Shown here one piece after another: positions 7,948-20,058 of a stretch of DNA of 46,533 nt. Where the stretch lies: the NCBI RefSeq assembly GCF_001423745.1, contig NZ_LMPC01000014.1, forward strand, positions 1 to 46,533. Reading direction: 5' to 3'. The position numbers were made by a program, and so were the translations under genes. Position 1 is the stretch's first letter; every line of letters begins with the position of its first letter. The notes under the pieces are model-generated. The model worked only from the letters and a program-made list of their open reading frames with translations. It was not told the DNA's origin and ran no database searches. The DNA comes from Arthrobacter sp. Leaf337. GTDB taxonomy: Bacteria; Actinomycetota; Actinomycetes; Actinomycetales; Micrococcaceae.

Positions 7948-9359
7948 TTGAACTCCTCACTGAAACGGCAATCCAGGAACCACAGCGTATTCGCGGTCTT
8001 GAGATGCCCTGGAACAGGGTGATGGGAAGCACTGAGACACCCGCCCGGGCAGCCCGTGCTTTGGGCCCATGGCATCCGCAGGAGTTCATGGCCGAATGCG
8101 TCGAGACTATTCCCGAGGCCGGTGCCATGATGACCTTCGTGTTCCGCCGCTGCGACGGTGCGCCCCTGGCGTTCCGTGCCGGCCAGTACGTGAACGTCGC
8201 ATTTCCCGTGAATGGCGAGGACCAGGAACCGGTAGACCGCAGCTACTCGCTGTCCAGTTCGCCCACCGAGCCGTGGACCTTCAGCATTACCGTCAAGTGC
8301 GACTCCACGGGACTGGTCTCGCCGTGGGTGCACGAGAACGTCAAACCCGGCACCGTCCTTGAGATGCTGGGACCGGTGGGAGCATTCCACCTGCCCGATG
8401 CTGACCGCCGGGCAAGGTATCTTTTGCTTGCCGCCGGCGCAGGCATCACTCCCATCATGTCCATGATGCGGACCATCCACTCCCTGCCCGGACACGCCGA
8501 TGTTGTGGTGCTCTACCACGGCTCGGATGCTGGGGGCTTTGCCTTCCACCGGGAACTGGCCTATATCGCCTCCGTGGACTCACGAATCAAGGTCTACTAC
8601 TCCTTGGGCGACCGCAGCGTACCGGAGGGGTGGGAAGGACTCAGCGGAAGACTGACGGCGGCCATGCTCGAGGAGGTGGCTCCGGACGCCAACGGCCGTC
8701 AGGTGTACGCATGCGGTCCTGAGGGTTACCTGAACACCGCCGCCGAGCTCCTCAAGAAGGTCGGCGTGGACGACACTTCCATCTATATGGAGTTCTTCTC
8801 CGGAGACCGCCAGACGCTCCTTGAATACCAGGCGGAGGTGGCCCTTGCAGCCGACGTCGCGGAGGAGATCGCCGAGGAGATCGCCGAATCCGCCGAGGAG
8901 TACTTTGAAGGCCAGCCCGCCGCGTTCGGGCTCTACGAGCCTGGCTACGACGCTGACGGGACTCTGCAGGCCTCGGGCCTGCCGCTGGAAATCGTCGACC
9001 CGGACACGCCCGGCTCCGACCCCTCCGCCGACAGCCCGGTCGGGGAGCCGGAAGCCGGTTCCCCTGATGCCTCGAGCTTCGACACGGTGGGAACAGGCAG
9101 CCTCACCATGTCCTTCATGCGTACCGGCATCAATGTGCGGATCGACCCCGCCGAGCGCATCCTCGAGGTGGCACAGCGTGCCGGCGTCAGGATCGGCGCG
9201 AACTGCAAGGAAGGCATGTGCGGCTCCTGCAAGGTCGTCAAGCTTTCAGGGGAGATCGAGATGAACCACCAGGGCGGGATCCGGGCGCGGGAAATCTCTG
9301 CAGGCAAGTTCCTGCCCTGCTGCTCCATCGCGCAGACGGACCTGGTGATCGATGCCTGA
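7944..9359 (+). CDS. gbcB: Glycine betaine demethylase reductase (FAD/NAD domains plus 2Fe-2S ferredoxin)
   Basis: 471 aa from GTG 7944, which overlaps the gbcA stop (GTGA) and has AGGAG eight bases upstream, so translation is coupled. It passes electrons from NAD(P)H to the Rieske subunit. The FAD-binding barrel has RSYSLSS (99-105). The nucleotide-binding domain has GAGITP (165-170) and YACGPEGY (255-262). The C-terminal plant-type ferredoxin has CKEGMCGSC (Cys421, 426, 429) and a last ligand at Cys459 or 460. A long acidic, Pro/Ser-rich stretch (about 295-385) separates reductase and ferredoxin. Confidence 0.88.
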   Translation: MIELLTETAIQEPQRIRGLEMPWNRVMGSTETPARAARALGPWHPQEFMAECVETIPEAGAMMTFVFRRCDGAPLAFRAGQYVNVAFPVNGEDQEPVDRSYSLSSSPTEPWTFSITVKCDSTGLVSPWVHENVKPGTVLEMLGPVGAFHLPDADRRARYLLLAAGAGITPIMSMMRTIHSLPGHADVVVLYHGSDAGGFAFHRELAYIASVDSRIKVYYSLGDRSVPEGWEGLSGRLTAAMLEEVAPDANGRQVYACGPEGYLNTAAELLKKVGVDDTSIYMEFFSGDRQTLLEYQAEVALAADVAEEIAEEIAESAEEYFEGQPAAFGLYEPGYDADGTLQASGLPLEIVDPDTPGSDPSADSPVGEPEAGSPDASSFDTVGTGSLTMSFMRTGINVRIDPAERILEVAQRAGVRIGANCKEGMCGSCKVVKLSGEIEMNHQGGIRAREISAGKFLPCCSIAQTDLVIDA

Positions 9360-9618
9360 CTCCCTGTTCCGGCCCACTGTCAAGGCGCAGCCGGAACCCT
9401 GAAATAGGGCTTAAGAATTCAGAAAAGCCTTGACATGGCAATGTAATCCCGGCCACTCTGTTGCTTATCGTGAGACGTGTTGATCTTTGCGGAACAGCCG
9501 CTGCGATGGAAGCAAAGCTGACCTTGATTACTGAATGCCAGGAAGCCCCGATCTTCCGCCCGGCTGGGGGACGCCGGAGTACAGCGTCAAACCGAGAATC
9601 CAAACCAAAGGACTTGAC

Positions 9619-11535
9619 ATGGCTTTGAACAGCGACATCCGCACGGATGCCCACCCCCCCCTTGAGCTGGAGGAGCCCAAGCTCGTTCCTGCACCCGAGA
9701 ACTCTCCTTCCTCCCACGATTCACACGATGCCGAGAACACCGAACAGATCATGCAGGAACTCCGCCAGACCAAAGCCGAGCAGGCTGTGGCAGAGCGGCG
9801 GAACCGCAAACTCACCCTCGACAAGGCCACCTTCGGCATCACCGGGGTCCTGGCCCTGGCCTTCGTGGCGTGGGGCTTCCTGGGCCGGGACAGCCTGGCC
9901 GCCACGTCAACAGCCGCCCTCGGCTGGGTAATGGAGTACACCGGCTGGCTCTTTATGGTCCTGGCCTCGCTGTTCGTTGTTTTTGTGCTCTGGCTGGCCC
10001 TGGGCAAGTGGGGCAACATTCCCCTCGGCAAGGACGGCGAGAAGCCCGAGTTCCGGACCGTGTCATGGATCGCCATGATGTTCGCGGCCGGCATGGGCAT
10101 CGGCCTGATGTTCTACGGCGTGGCCGAGCCGCTCTACCACTACATCTCCCCGCCGCCCGGAACGGTGGACGGACGAACGCCGGCAGCCATCCAGACCGCC
10201 ATGGCAACCTCCATCTTCCACTGGACCCTGCACCCCTGGGCAATGTACGCCGTCGTCGGCATTGCCATGGCCTACGGCACCTACCGCCTGGGCCGCCGGC
10301 AGCTGATCTCCGCGGCGTTCACGTCGCTGTTCGGCATCAGGACGGTGGAAGGGCCGGTAGGCAAGTTCATCAACATCCTGGCGATCTTCGCCACGCTCTT
10401 CGGCACGGCGGCTTCCCTGGGTCTCGGCGCCCTCCAAATCGGCAGCGGCCTGACCTCGAACGGCTGGATCGGCGAGATCGGCACCCCCGTCCTGGTGGCC
10501 ATCGTTGCCATCCTGACTGCGTGTTTCGTGGCCTCGGCGGTGTCCGGCATCAGCCGCGGCATCCAGTGGCTGTCCAACATCAACATGGTCCTGGCCGTTG
10601 TCCTGGCGCTCATCGTCTTCATCGCGGGGCCAACGCTGTTCATCCTCAACCTCATCCCGGCAGCGGTGGGCGACTACGCCAGGGACCTGGCCGAAATGTC
10701 CTCCCGCACCGAGGCCGTCGGTGACGAGGCCCTGCGCACCTGGATGTCCGGCTGGACTATCTTCTACTGGGCCTGGTGGGTGTCCTGGACGCCTTTCGTG
10801 GGCATGTTCATCGCCCGGATAAGCCGCGGCCGCACCATCCGGCAGTTCGTCACCGGCGTCCTGCTGGTACCCAGCATCGTCAGCGTCATCTGGTTTGGCA
10901 TCTTCGGCGGAACGGCCTTCAAGATCCAGGAGGACGCGGACAAGGCAGGCACGGCCGGCCTCGTGTCCATGGCCAGCGGGTCACCGTCCATCGACTTTGA
11001 CGGAGCCCTGTTCGACCTGGTGAAGAACATGTCCATGCCGGCCTGGCTGACCGCGGCGGTCATCGTCCTCGCCATGGTCCTGGTGGCCATCTTCTTCATC
11101 ACCGGAGCCGATTCCGCATCGATCATCATGGCATCCCTGAGCTCCAACGGATCCTCCGACCCGAAGCGCGGACTGGTCATCTTCTGGGGCCTCCTCACCG
11201 GCGCGGTTGCCGCCGTGATGATGCTGGCCGGCGGCGATGAACCGTCCGAGGCGCTCTCCGGCCTGCAGCGGATCACCATCGTGGCGGCCCTGCCGTTCGT
11301 GCTGGTGATGCTGCTGCTGTGCTTCGCCCTGGTCAAGGACCTGCGCCGGGATCCGCTGTCCCTCCGGCGCCGACTGGCGGACTCCGTAGTGGAGCGCGCC
11401 ATTCGCAGCGGCGTGGACCAGCACGGCGGCGTCCAGTTCGATCTCGTTACCAAGCATCAATGTGATCAGCGCTGTCCGGACGACGGCCGCTGCGCAGCTT
11501 CCCCCGCTGACACCCAAGCCCCCGCAAAGAATTAG
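9619..11535 (+). CDS. BCCT family betaine/carnitine/choline transporter
   Basis: 638 aa. BCCT carriers import quaternary ammonium compounds with Na+ or H+ through twelve membrane helices. The family signature is clear: WAWWVSWTPFVGMFIARIS, with RGRTIRQF next. MFAAGMGIGLMFYGVAEPLYHY is the glycine-rich helix with the conserved start of the substrate site. A hydrophilic N-terminus (about 60 aa, acidic) and a short C-terminal tail with two Cys pairs flank the core. ATG 9619 has AAAGGA seven bases upstream; an ATG at 9535 has none. purU follows after 9 nt, so carrier, purU and dmg look like one operon. Glycine betaine is the likely cargo. Confidence 0.92.
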   Translation: MALNSDIRTDAHPPLELEEPKLVPAPENSPSSHDSHDAENTEQIMQELRQTKAEQAVAERRNRKLTLDKATFGITGVLALAFVAWGFLGRDSLAATSTAALGWVMEYTGWLFMVLASLFVVFVLWLALGKWGNIPLGKDGEKPEFRTVSWIAMMFAAGMGIGLMFYGVAEPLYHYISPPPGTVDGRTPAAIQTAMATSIFHWTLHPWAMYAVVGIAMAYGTYRLGRRQLISAAFTSLFGIRTVEGPVGKFINILAIFATLFGTAASLGLGALQIGSGLTSNGWIGEIGTPVLVAIVAILTACFVASAVSGISRGIQWLSNINMVLAVVLALIVFIAGPTLFILNLIPAAVGDYARDLAEMSSRTEAVGDEALRTWMSGWTIFYWAWWVSWTPFVGMFIARISRGRTIRQFVTGVLLVPSIVSVIWFGIFGGTAFKIQEDADKAGTAGLVSMASGSPSIDFDGALFDLVKNMSMPAWLTAAVIVLAMVLVAIFFITGADSASIIMASLSSNGSSDPKRGLVIFWGLLTGAVAAVMMLAGGDEPSEALSGLQRITIVAALPFVLVMLLLCFALVKDLRRDPLSLRRRLADSVVERAIRSGVDQHGGVQFDLVTKHQCDQRCPDDGRCAASPADTQAPAKN

Positions 11536-11544
11536 GAGTAGACC

Positions 11545-15020
<3,476 letters not shown>

Positions 15021-15062
15021 TTCGACGACGGGTCAGGACGGCCGTCCTGACCCCCTACTACG

Positions 15063-15113
15063 CCAGAACGACGGCGACACACCGGCAGGTCCGGAGTGTC
15101 GCCGTCGTTCTGG
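15063..15113. terminator. Long perfect hairpin after dmg
   Basis: Arms of 18 bases (CCAGAACGACGGCGACAC at 15063-15080 and its exact complement at 15096-15113) enclose a partly paired loop, ACCGGCAGGTCCGGA. There is no T-run; GTTAAAC follows. It probably ends the BCCT-purU-dmg transcript and may work in both directions. The GC-rich 15120-15195 beyond it contains two near-identical pieces of the form TCxCGACGGCGGGCGG and no gene. Confidence 0.6.
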
Positions 15114-15197
15114 GTTAAACAGGGTCACGACGGCGGGCGGGCGGGTCGCGACGGCGGGCGGCTGGGGCTGGGCGGCCGGGGCTGGCGGGCCGAAGTC

Positions 15198-15485
15198 CTA
15201 GCCGGCTGCGTAGACGTCGGTTTCACGCTTCAGGCGGCGGGTGATCAGTTCCACCCTCCTGGACATGTGCGTGCCCACCTGGAGCCGGTCGCCGGGCCAG
15301 CTGGAGGCCTCCCGGGAGTCTTCGAGCGCCTTGGCCAGGGCCCTGGATAGGGCATAGACCTTCCAGGCGTGCTTCAGGTAGTGGACGGCCCGTTTCTTGT
15401 AGCCGGGCGCCTGCTGCACCAGCCCGACGGCGGCGCGGGCCAGGGCTTCGCCCAGCAGTTTCTCCCCGTTTTGAATTCTTTCCAT
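15198..15485 (-). CDS. Small basic protein of unknown function
   Basis: About 95 aa. ATG 15485 is preceded by GAAGG; ATG 15500 is the alternative. The frame is open to 16040, but that part lies opposite the GH13 gene and reads as noise. The protein is helical and very basic (KKRAVHYLKHAWKVYALSRAL, MSRRVELITRRLKRE). No domain is recognised. It lies divergent from the GH13 gene (178 nt apart) and convergent with dmg. Possible nucleic-acid or membrane association is only a guess from charge. Confidence 0.5.
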   Translation of the reverse strand: MERIQNGEKLLGEALARAAVGLVQQAPGYKKRAVHYLKHAWKVYALSRALAKALEDSREASSWPGDRLQVGTHMSRRVELITRRLKRETDVYAAG

Positions 15486-15662
15486 GCGGACCTTCACCAT
15501 CCCCAGTGCGCCGACCCATTCGTACTTGAAGTGCTTCCTTCGAGTGTGGCGAAGGTAGCTCAGCGTCGGCTCAAGGCTGTGCAAGGATTTGCTCAAGACC
15601 CCGCCGTGACACCGAACGAGGGCGACGGAGTATGTTGGGGTACCGACGAAAGGTGGATCGCC

Positions 15663-17054
15663 ATGACGGAGCCGGACTGGGTCCAACACGCTATTTGGTG
15701 GCAGGTCTATCCCATCGGATTTGTCGGCGCAGAGCCTACTGCCCAGGTAGGCGCCAACGCTGCGGGCGGAGCAGCGGACCAGCCCGTGGTCCACCGGCTG
15801 GGCCAGCTGGTTCCATGGCTCGACTACGTCGTGGAACTGGGAGCTTCCGGCCTTGCGTTGGGACCGGTCTTCGCCTCGGAAACCCACGGCTACGACACCA
15901 CCGACTACTTCCGCATCGATCCCCGGCTGGGTGACGACGCGGACTTCGACGAACTCATTACCCAGTGCCACGCCCGCGGACTGAAGGTCCTGCTCGACGG
16001 CGTCTTCAACCACGTGGGCCGCAGCTTCGGGCCGTTCCAACGCGTGCTCGCGGAAGGCCCCGACGCTCCCGCCGCCTCATGGTTCCGCCTGCAGTGGCCG
16101 GACTCCGGGTGGACGCCGGGGACCGAGCCCGGCTACGACGATTTCGAGGGCCACCACCACTTGGTGGCCCTCAACCACGACGAACCCGGGGTCGCCGCCC
16201 TGGTCACTGACGTGATGAAGCACTGGCTGGGCCGCGGGGCGGACGGGTGGCGGCTTGACGCAGCGTACGCCGTGCCGGCGTCGTTCTGGGCACCGGTGCT
16301 GGCGGAGGTGCGCCGCGACTATCCGGAGGCCTACATCGTAGGCGAGTACATCCACGGCGACTTCGCCGATGAGGTGGAGCGGAGCACCCTGGATTCGGTC
16401 ACCCAATACGAGTTGTGGAAGGCCGTCTGGAGTTCCCTCAACGATGCCAACTTCTACGAACTCGCGTCCGCCCTGGAGCGCCACAACGGGTTCCTGGACA
16501 GCTTTGTGCCGCTCACGTTCGTGGGCAACCACGACGTCACCCGGCTGGCCAGCAAGCTGGAGAACCCGGATCAGCTGGCCCTTGCACTTACCGTCCTGCT
16601 GACCGTGGGCGGGACGCCCAGCATCTACTACGGCGACGAGCAGGCCTTCCGCGGCGTCAAGGAAGACCGCGCCGGCGGCGATGACGCAGTTCGTCCGGCA
16701 TTCCCCGCCGGCCCCGCGGACCTGGCAGCGGCCGGCTGGCCCGTTTACCACCTGCACCAGGAACTGATCAGCCTCCGACGGCGGCACGCCTGGCTGCACC
16801 GCGCCCGCACCACTGTGCTGACGCTCAGCAACGAGCACCTCGTCTACCAAGTCAGGGACGACGGCGGTGCAGGCGACGGCGGTGCAGGCGACGGCGGTGC
16901 GCTAACAGTCGCGCTGAACCTTTCCGGCACGCCGGCAGACCTACCGGTGCCGCCAGGATCAGGCACCCTGCTGGCCGGACAGGCCCGCCAGCATCAGGAA
17001 CGCGACGCCGTGGGCCTGCCCGGTTACGGGTGGGCGGTGCTGGGAAGCAGCTAG
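15663..17054 (+). CDS. GH13 alpha-amylase family glycosidase
   Basis: 463 aa, cytosolic (no signal peptide). The four family regions are present: LLDGVFNHVGRS, GWRLDAAY with nucleophile Asp199, IVGEY with acid/base Glu228, and FVGNHDV with Asp291. YYGDEQAFRG closes the barrel. It should act on alpha-glucosidic bonds of small maltodextrins, trehalose or sucrose-like sugars; the exact substrate is unclear. ATG 15663 has AGGTGG eight bases upstream; the frame is open from 15369 without another good start. The C-terminal beta domain is short and has a Gly/Asp repeat insertion. It ends 5 nt from the convergent molybdoenzyme gene and has no metabolic tie to its neighbours. Confidence 0.88.
   Translation: MTEPDWVQHAIWWQVYPIGFVGAEPTAQVGANAAGGAADQPVVHRLGQLVPWLDYVVELGASGLALGPVFASETHGYDTTDYFRIDPRLGDDADFDELITQCHARGLKVLLDGVFNHVGRSFGPFQRVLAEGPDAPAASWFRLQWPDSGWTPGTEPGYDDFEGHHHLVALNHDEPGVAALVTDVMKHWLGRGADGWRLDAAYAVPASFWAPVLAEVRRDYPEAYIVGEYIHGDFADEVERSTLDSVTQYELWKAVWSSLNDANFYELASALERHNGFLDSFVPLTFVGNHDVTRLASKLENPDQLALALTVLLTVGGTPSIYYGDEQAFRGVKEDRAGGDDAVRPAFPAGPADLAAAGWPVYHLHQELISLRRRHAWLHRARTTVLTLSNEHLVYQVRDDGGAGDGGAGDGGALTVALNLSGTPADLPVPPGSGTLLAGQARQHQERDAVGLPGYGWAVLGSS
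16860..16900 (+). repeat. 15-nt tandem repeat inside the GH13 gene
   Basis: GACGGCGGTGCAGGC occurs twice in full and once in part, in frame, giving DGGAGDGGAGDGGA. It lies in a loop of the C-terminal beta domain. It looks like recent slippage and is probably a flexible surface loop. Confidence 0.7.
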
Positions 17055-17066
17055 CAGCCCTAGCTG
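17048..17066. terminator. Inverted repeat containing both stop codons of convergent genes
   Basis: CAGCTAG-CAGCC-CTAGCTG. The left arm ends with the TAG of the GH13 gene and the right arm holds the TAG of the minus-strand molybdoenzyme gene. The stem is only 7 bp, so it would be a weak two-way terminator at best. Confidence 0.35.
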
Positions 17067-19441
17067 GCCGACGCCTGACCAGCCAACGCCGCGGTTTCCG
17101 GCATGCCTTCAGTCAGCTGCGCTCCGCCTTCCGCCAGGTGCGGCACGAAGCGGACGAACATGGCCTTGAAGCCGGGGGTGTTGGATTCCCTGGCCACGTT
17201 CTCCTTGTGGACCAGGGCGTTGGCCTCGGGGAAGTACGCCGCGGCGCAGCCCTTCGCCGTCGGGTACGCCACCAGGCGGAACTTGTCCGCCTGCCGGTCG
17301 TGGCCACGGAAGGTGCTGACCACGTCCACGAGGTCACGGTCCTTGAAACCGAGTTCCGCCAAGTCCTCCGGGTGCACCAGAATCACGCGCCGGCCATCCG
17401 TAATTCCCCGGTACCGGTCATCCAGGCCGTAGAACGTGGTGTTGTACTGGTCGTGGCTGCGGATGGTCTGGAGAACCAGGTGGCCCTCGGGCGGGGTCAG
17501 GTATTCCAGCGGGCTGACCGTGAAGCGTCCGCGGCCGATGTCCGTCTTGAAGGACCGGGTGTCACGCGGCGGGTTGGGCAGCACGAAGCCGTTTTTGGTC
17601 CGGACCCTGGCGTTGAAGTCTTCGAATCCGGGCAGCACCCGCGAGATGTGGTCCCGAATGACGTCGTAGTCCTCAGCCATGGCCTTCCAGTCCACGGAAT
17701 GGCCTTCGCCGAAGGTGGCCTCGGCCATCCGTGCCACGATCACCGGTTCGGCGAGCATGTGTTCGGACACCGGGTGGAGCCTGCCCTGCGTCGAGTGCAC
17801 CACGGACATGGAGTCCTCCACGGACAGGAACTGCGCACCTCCCGGGTGCTTGTCGTCCTTGTCGGTCCGACCCAGTGTGGGCAGGATCAGGGAGGTGCGG
17901 CCGTGCACCACGTGGGACCTGTTCGGTTTGGTGGAGATGTGGACGGTCAGGCCGATCCGCTGCATGCCCGCTTCCAGTGTCTCCGTGTCCGAGCAGGCCA
18001 GGGAGAAGTTGCCGCCCATGGAGACGAAAACGTCCACCTCGTCGCGTTCAAAGGCTTCCATCGACTCGACGGCGTCGTACCCGTGGTGCCGCGGGGACTG
18101 GATGCCGAACTCGCTGTCCAGTGCTGCGAGCAGCCACTCCTTGGGTTTCTCCCAGATGCCCATGGTCCGGTCGCCCTGGACGTTGGAGTGTCCGCGGACC
18201 GGGCAGGCTCCGGCGCCGGGCTTGCCGAAGTTACCCTGCAGGAGCAGGACGTTGACCATTTCCTTGATGGTGTCCACCGAATGGGGCTGCTGCGTGACGC
18301 CGAGGGCCCAGCAGAAGATCGTGGCCTTGGACCGGATCAGCATCCCGGCGACGTCCTCGATCTGCGTCCGGGCCAGGCCTGTCGCTTTCTCCGTCTCCGC
18401 CCAGTCCAGCTCCCGGCGGGCGTCGCGGTACGCGTCGAAGCCGTCCGTCTGCGCGTCGATGAAGGAACGGTCGACGACGGTGCCGGGGTTCCGCTCTTCC
18501 TCCTGCAGGAGCAGGTGGCCCAGTGCCTGGAACAGCGCAAGGTCCCCGCCCACCTTGATCTGGAGGTACTCGTCGGCCAGGGGGGTGCCGCCGCCGACGA
18601 CCCCGGCGATGGTCTGGGGGTCCTTGAAGTTGAACAGGCCGGCCTCCGGCAGCGGGTTCACCGCCACCACCTTGCCGCCGTTGTCCTTGCATTCCTTCAG
18701 CGCCGAGAGCATCCGGGGATGGTTGGTGCCCGGGTTCTGGCCGACCACGAAGATGAGCTCCGAGTCGTGGATGTCGTCCAGCGACACGGTGCCCTTGCCG
18801 ATGCCGATGGTCGGGTTCAGCGCCGAACCTGAGGACTCGTGGCACATGTTCGAGCAGTCCGGCAGGTTGTTGGTGCCCAGTGCCCGCGCGAACAGCTGGT
18901 ACATGAATGCCGTCTCATTCGCGGTGCGTCCGGAGGTGTAGAAGACGCAGCGGTCCGGGGTGCTGGCCCGGATGTGCTCGCCGATCAGTTCGAAGGCCTC
19001 CACCCAGGAGATCGGTGAATAGTGGGTTTCGCCTTCGCGGATCACTACCGGCTCGCTGAGCCGGCCCTGGTTGCCCAGCCAGTACTCCGTCTTGCCCGAC
19101 AGCTCGGCGATGGAATGCCTGGCCCAGAACTCGGCGCCCACTGTCCTGAGGGTGTTCTCCTCGGCCACCGCTTTGGCACCGTTCTCGCAGAATTCAGCCG
19201 TCTTGCGTTTCTTGTCCGATTCCGGCCAGGCGCAGCCGGGGCAGTCGAAGCCGCCGCGCTGGTTCAAGCGCAACAGCGAATGGGCCGTACGCGACACCCC
19301 GGCCTGCGCCACGGCGCGCTCCAGCGCCACCATCACGGCCTTGACGCCGGCAGCTTCCTTTTTTGGTGCGTGGACTTCGAGGTTGTCCTCGTTGATGTCC
19401 TCGACCGGTGCGGGCTGCCGCCCGAACTTGAGGGGTTTCAC
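17060..19441 (-). CDS. FdhF/YdeP-type molybdopterin oxidoreductase, probable formate dehydrogenase
   Basis: 793 aa from GTG 19441, which overlaps the stop of the preceding gene (GTGA) and has AAGGTAAG upstream. An N-terminal cluster motif is C67PGC70 with C85 (three Cys, as in the YdeP branch). The molybdenum site is NMC200-H201-ESSGSAL, matching the Sec/Cys-His pair of formate dehydrogenases with Cys in place of Sec. GGNFSLACSDTETLEAG and the C-terminal HDQYNTTFYG belong to the molybdopterin-binding domains. There is no Tat signal, so it is cytosolic. As third gene after formaldehyde oxidation enzymes it likely oxidises formate to CO2. Its electron acceptor is unknown; no beta or gamma subunit lies next to it. 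The YdeP group is poorly characterised, so activity is inferred. Confidence 0.8.
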   Translation of the reverse strand: MKPLKFGRQPAPVEDINEDNLEVHAPKKEAAGVKAVMVALERAVAQAGVSRTAHSLLRLNQRGGFDCPGCAWPESDKKRKTAEFCENGAKAVAEENTLRTVGAEFWARHSIAELSGKTEYWLGNQGRLSEPVVIREGETHYSPISWVEAFELIGEHIRASTPDRCVFYTSGRTANETAFMYQLFARALGTNNLPDCSNMCHESSGSALNPTIGIGKGTVSLDDIHDSELIFVVGQNPGTNHPRMLSALKECKDNGGKVVAVNPLPEAGLFNFKDPQTIAGVVGGGTPLADEYLQIKVGGDLALFQALGHLLLQEEERNPGTVVDRSFIDAQTDGFDAYRDARRELDWAETEKATGLARTQIEDVAGMLIRSKATIFCWALGVTQQPHSVDTIKEMVNVLLLQGNFGKPGAGACPVRGHSNVQGDRTMGIWEKPKEWLLAALDSEFGIQSPRHHGYDAVESMEAFERDEVDVFVSMGGNFSLACSDTETLEAGMQRIGLTVHISTKPNRSHVVHGRTSLILPTLGRTDKDDKHPGGAQFLSVEDSMSVVHSTQGRLHPVSEHMLAEPVIVARMAEATFGEGHSVDWKAMAEDYDVIRDHISRVLPGFEDFNARVRTKNGFVLPNPPRDTRSFKTDIGRGRFTVSPLEYLTPPEGHLVLQTIRSHDQYNTTFYGLDDRYRGITDGRRVILVHPEDLAELGFKDRDLVDVVSTFRGHDRQADKFRLVAYPTAKGCAAAYFPEANALVHKENVARESNTPGFKAMFVRFVPHLAEGGAQLTEGMPETAALAGQASAS

Positions 19442-20058
19442 TGGCTTACCTTAGCCAGCGTCTCGCGCTCCGCGGCAATGGTGGTGCTGTCCCCGTGGCC
19501 GGTGCGGACCACCGTGCCGGCAGGCAGCGTCAGCAGCCGCTGCCTGATGGAGTCGAGGATGGTGGGGTAGTCGCTGTAGGACCGGCCCGTGGCACCCGGG
19601 CCGCCGTTGAACAGCGTGTCCCCGGTGAACACCGTTCCTTCGTCCTCGAGGTGGAAGCACGTGGAGCCCGGCGAGTGGCCCGGGGTGTGCAGGGCACGCA
19701 GGGTGGCCCCGCCCACCTGGAAGACGTCGCCGTCCGCGAGGTAGCGGTCCGGCTTGACGTCGGGATAGACCTGCTCCCACAGCACCAGGTCGTCCGGGTG
19801 GAGGTAGACCGGTGCGTCCACGGCCTCTGCCACGGCACGCGCCGCACCGATGTGGTCGTTGTGCGCGTGCGTCAGCAGGATGGCCAGGACCTTACGGCCG
19901 CGGACCTGGTTGATGATCGCTTCGGCGTCGTGCGGGGAGTCGATGATCACGCATTCGTCCTCGTTCCCCACGATCCAGACGTTGTTGTCCACGTCCCAGG
20001 TGCCGCCGTCGAGCGAAAACGTGCCCGAGGTGACCAGGTTCTCGATGGTGACGCTCAT
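19438..20058 (-). CDS. Metallo-beta-lactamase-fold hydrolase, mycothiol pathway
   Basis: 206 aa. The zinc motif H64-A-H66-N-D68-H69 is followed by the ligands His128 (HTPGHSPGS), Asp147 (FTGDTLF) and His188 (RTGHGD), a full glyoxalase-II-like binuclear site. Next to the mycothiol-dependent dehydrogenase, it probably hydrolyses S-formylmycothiol to formate and mycothiol, or a related thioester. The start ATG 20058 overlaps the upstream stop (ATGA), and its own stop overlaps the downstream GTG, so the three genes are translationally chained. The same dehydrogenase-hydrolase pairing is common in actinobacteria. The exact substrate is inferred from context. Confidence 0.85.
   Translation of the reverse strand: MSVTIENLVTSGTFSLDGGTWDVDNNVWIVGNEDECVIIDSPHDAEAIINQVRGRKVLAILLTHAHNDHIGAARAVAEAVDAPVYLHPDDLVLWEQVYPDVKPDRYLADGDVFQVGGATLRALHTPGHSPGSTCFHLEDEGTVFTGDTLFNGGPGATGRSYSDYPTILDSIRQRLLTLPAGTVVRTGHGDSTTIAAERETLAKVSQ

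Noticed and set aside
9431..9470. TTGACA-like -35 box in the gap before the BCCT gene
   Set aside because: No acceptable -10 sequence at 16-18 nt, so I did not call a promoter.
15501..16040. N-terminal extension of the small minus-strand gene at 15198
   Set aside because: The extension covers the start of the GH13 gene and reads as antisense noise; only the 3' part looks like a protein.
17030..18832. 600-codon open frame on the plus strand
   Set aside because: It is antisense to the molybdoenzyme, with Val/His/Gly-rich noise composition typical of a mirrored frame.
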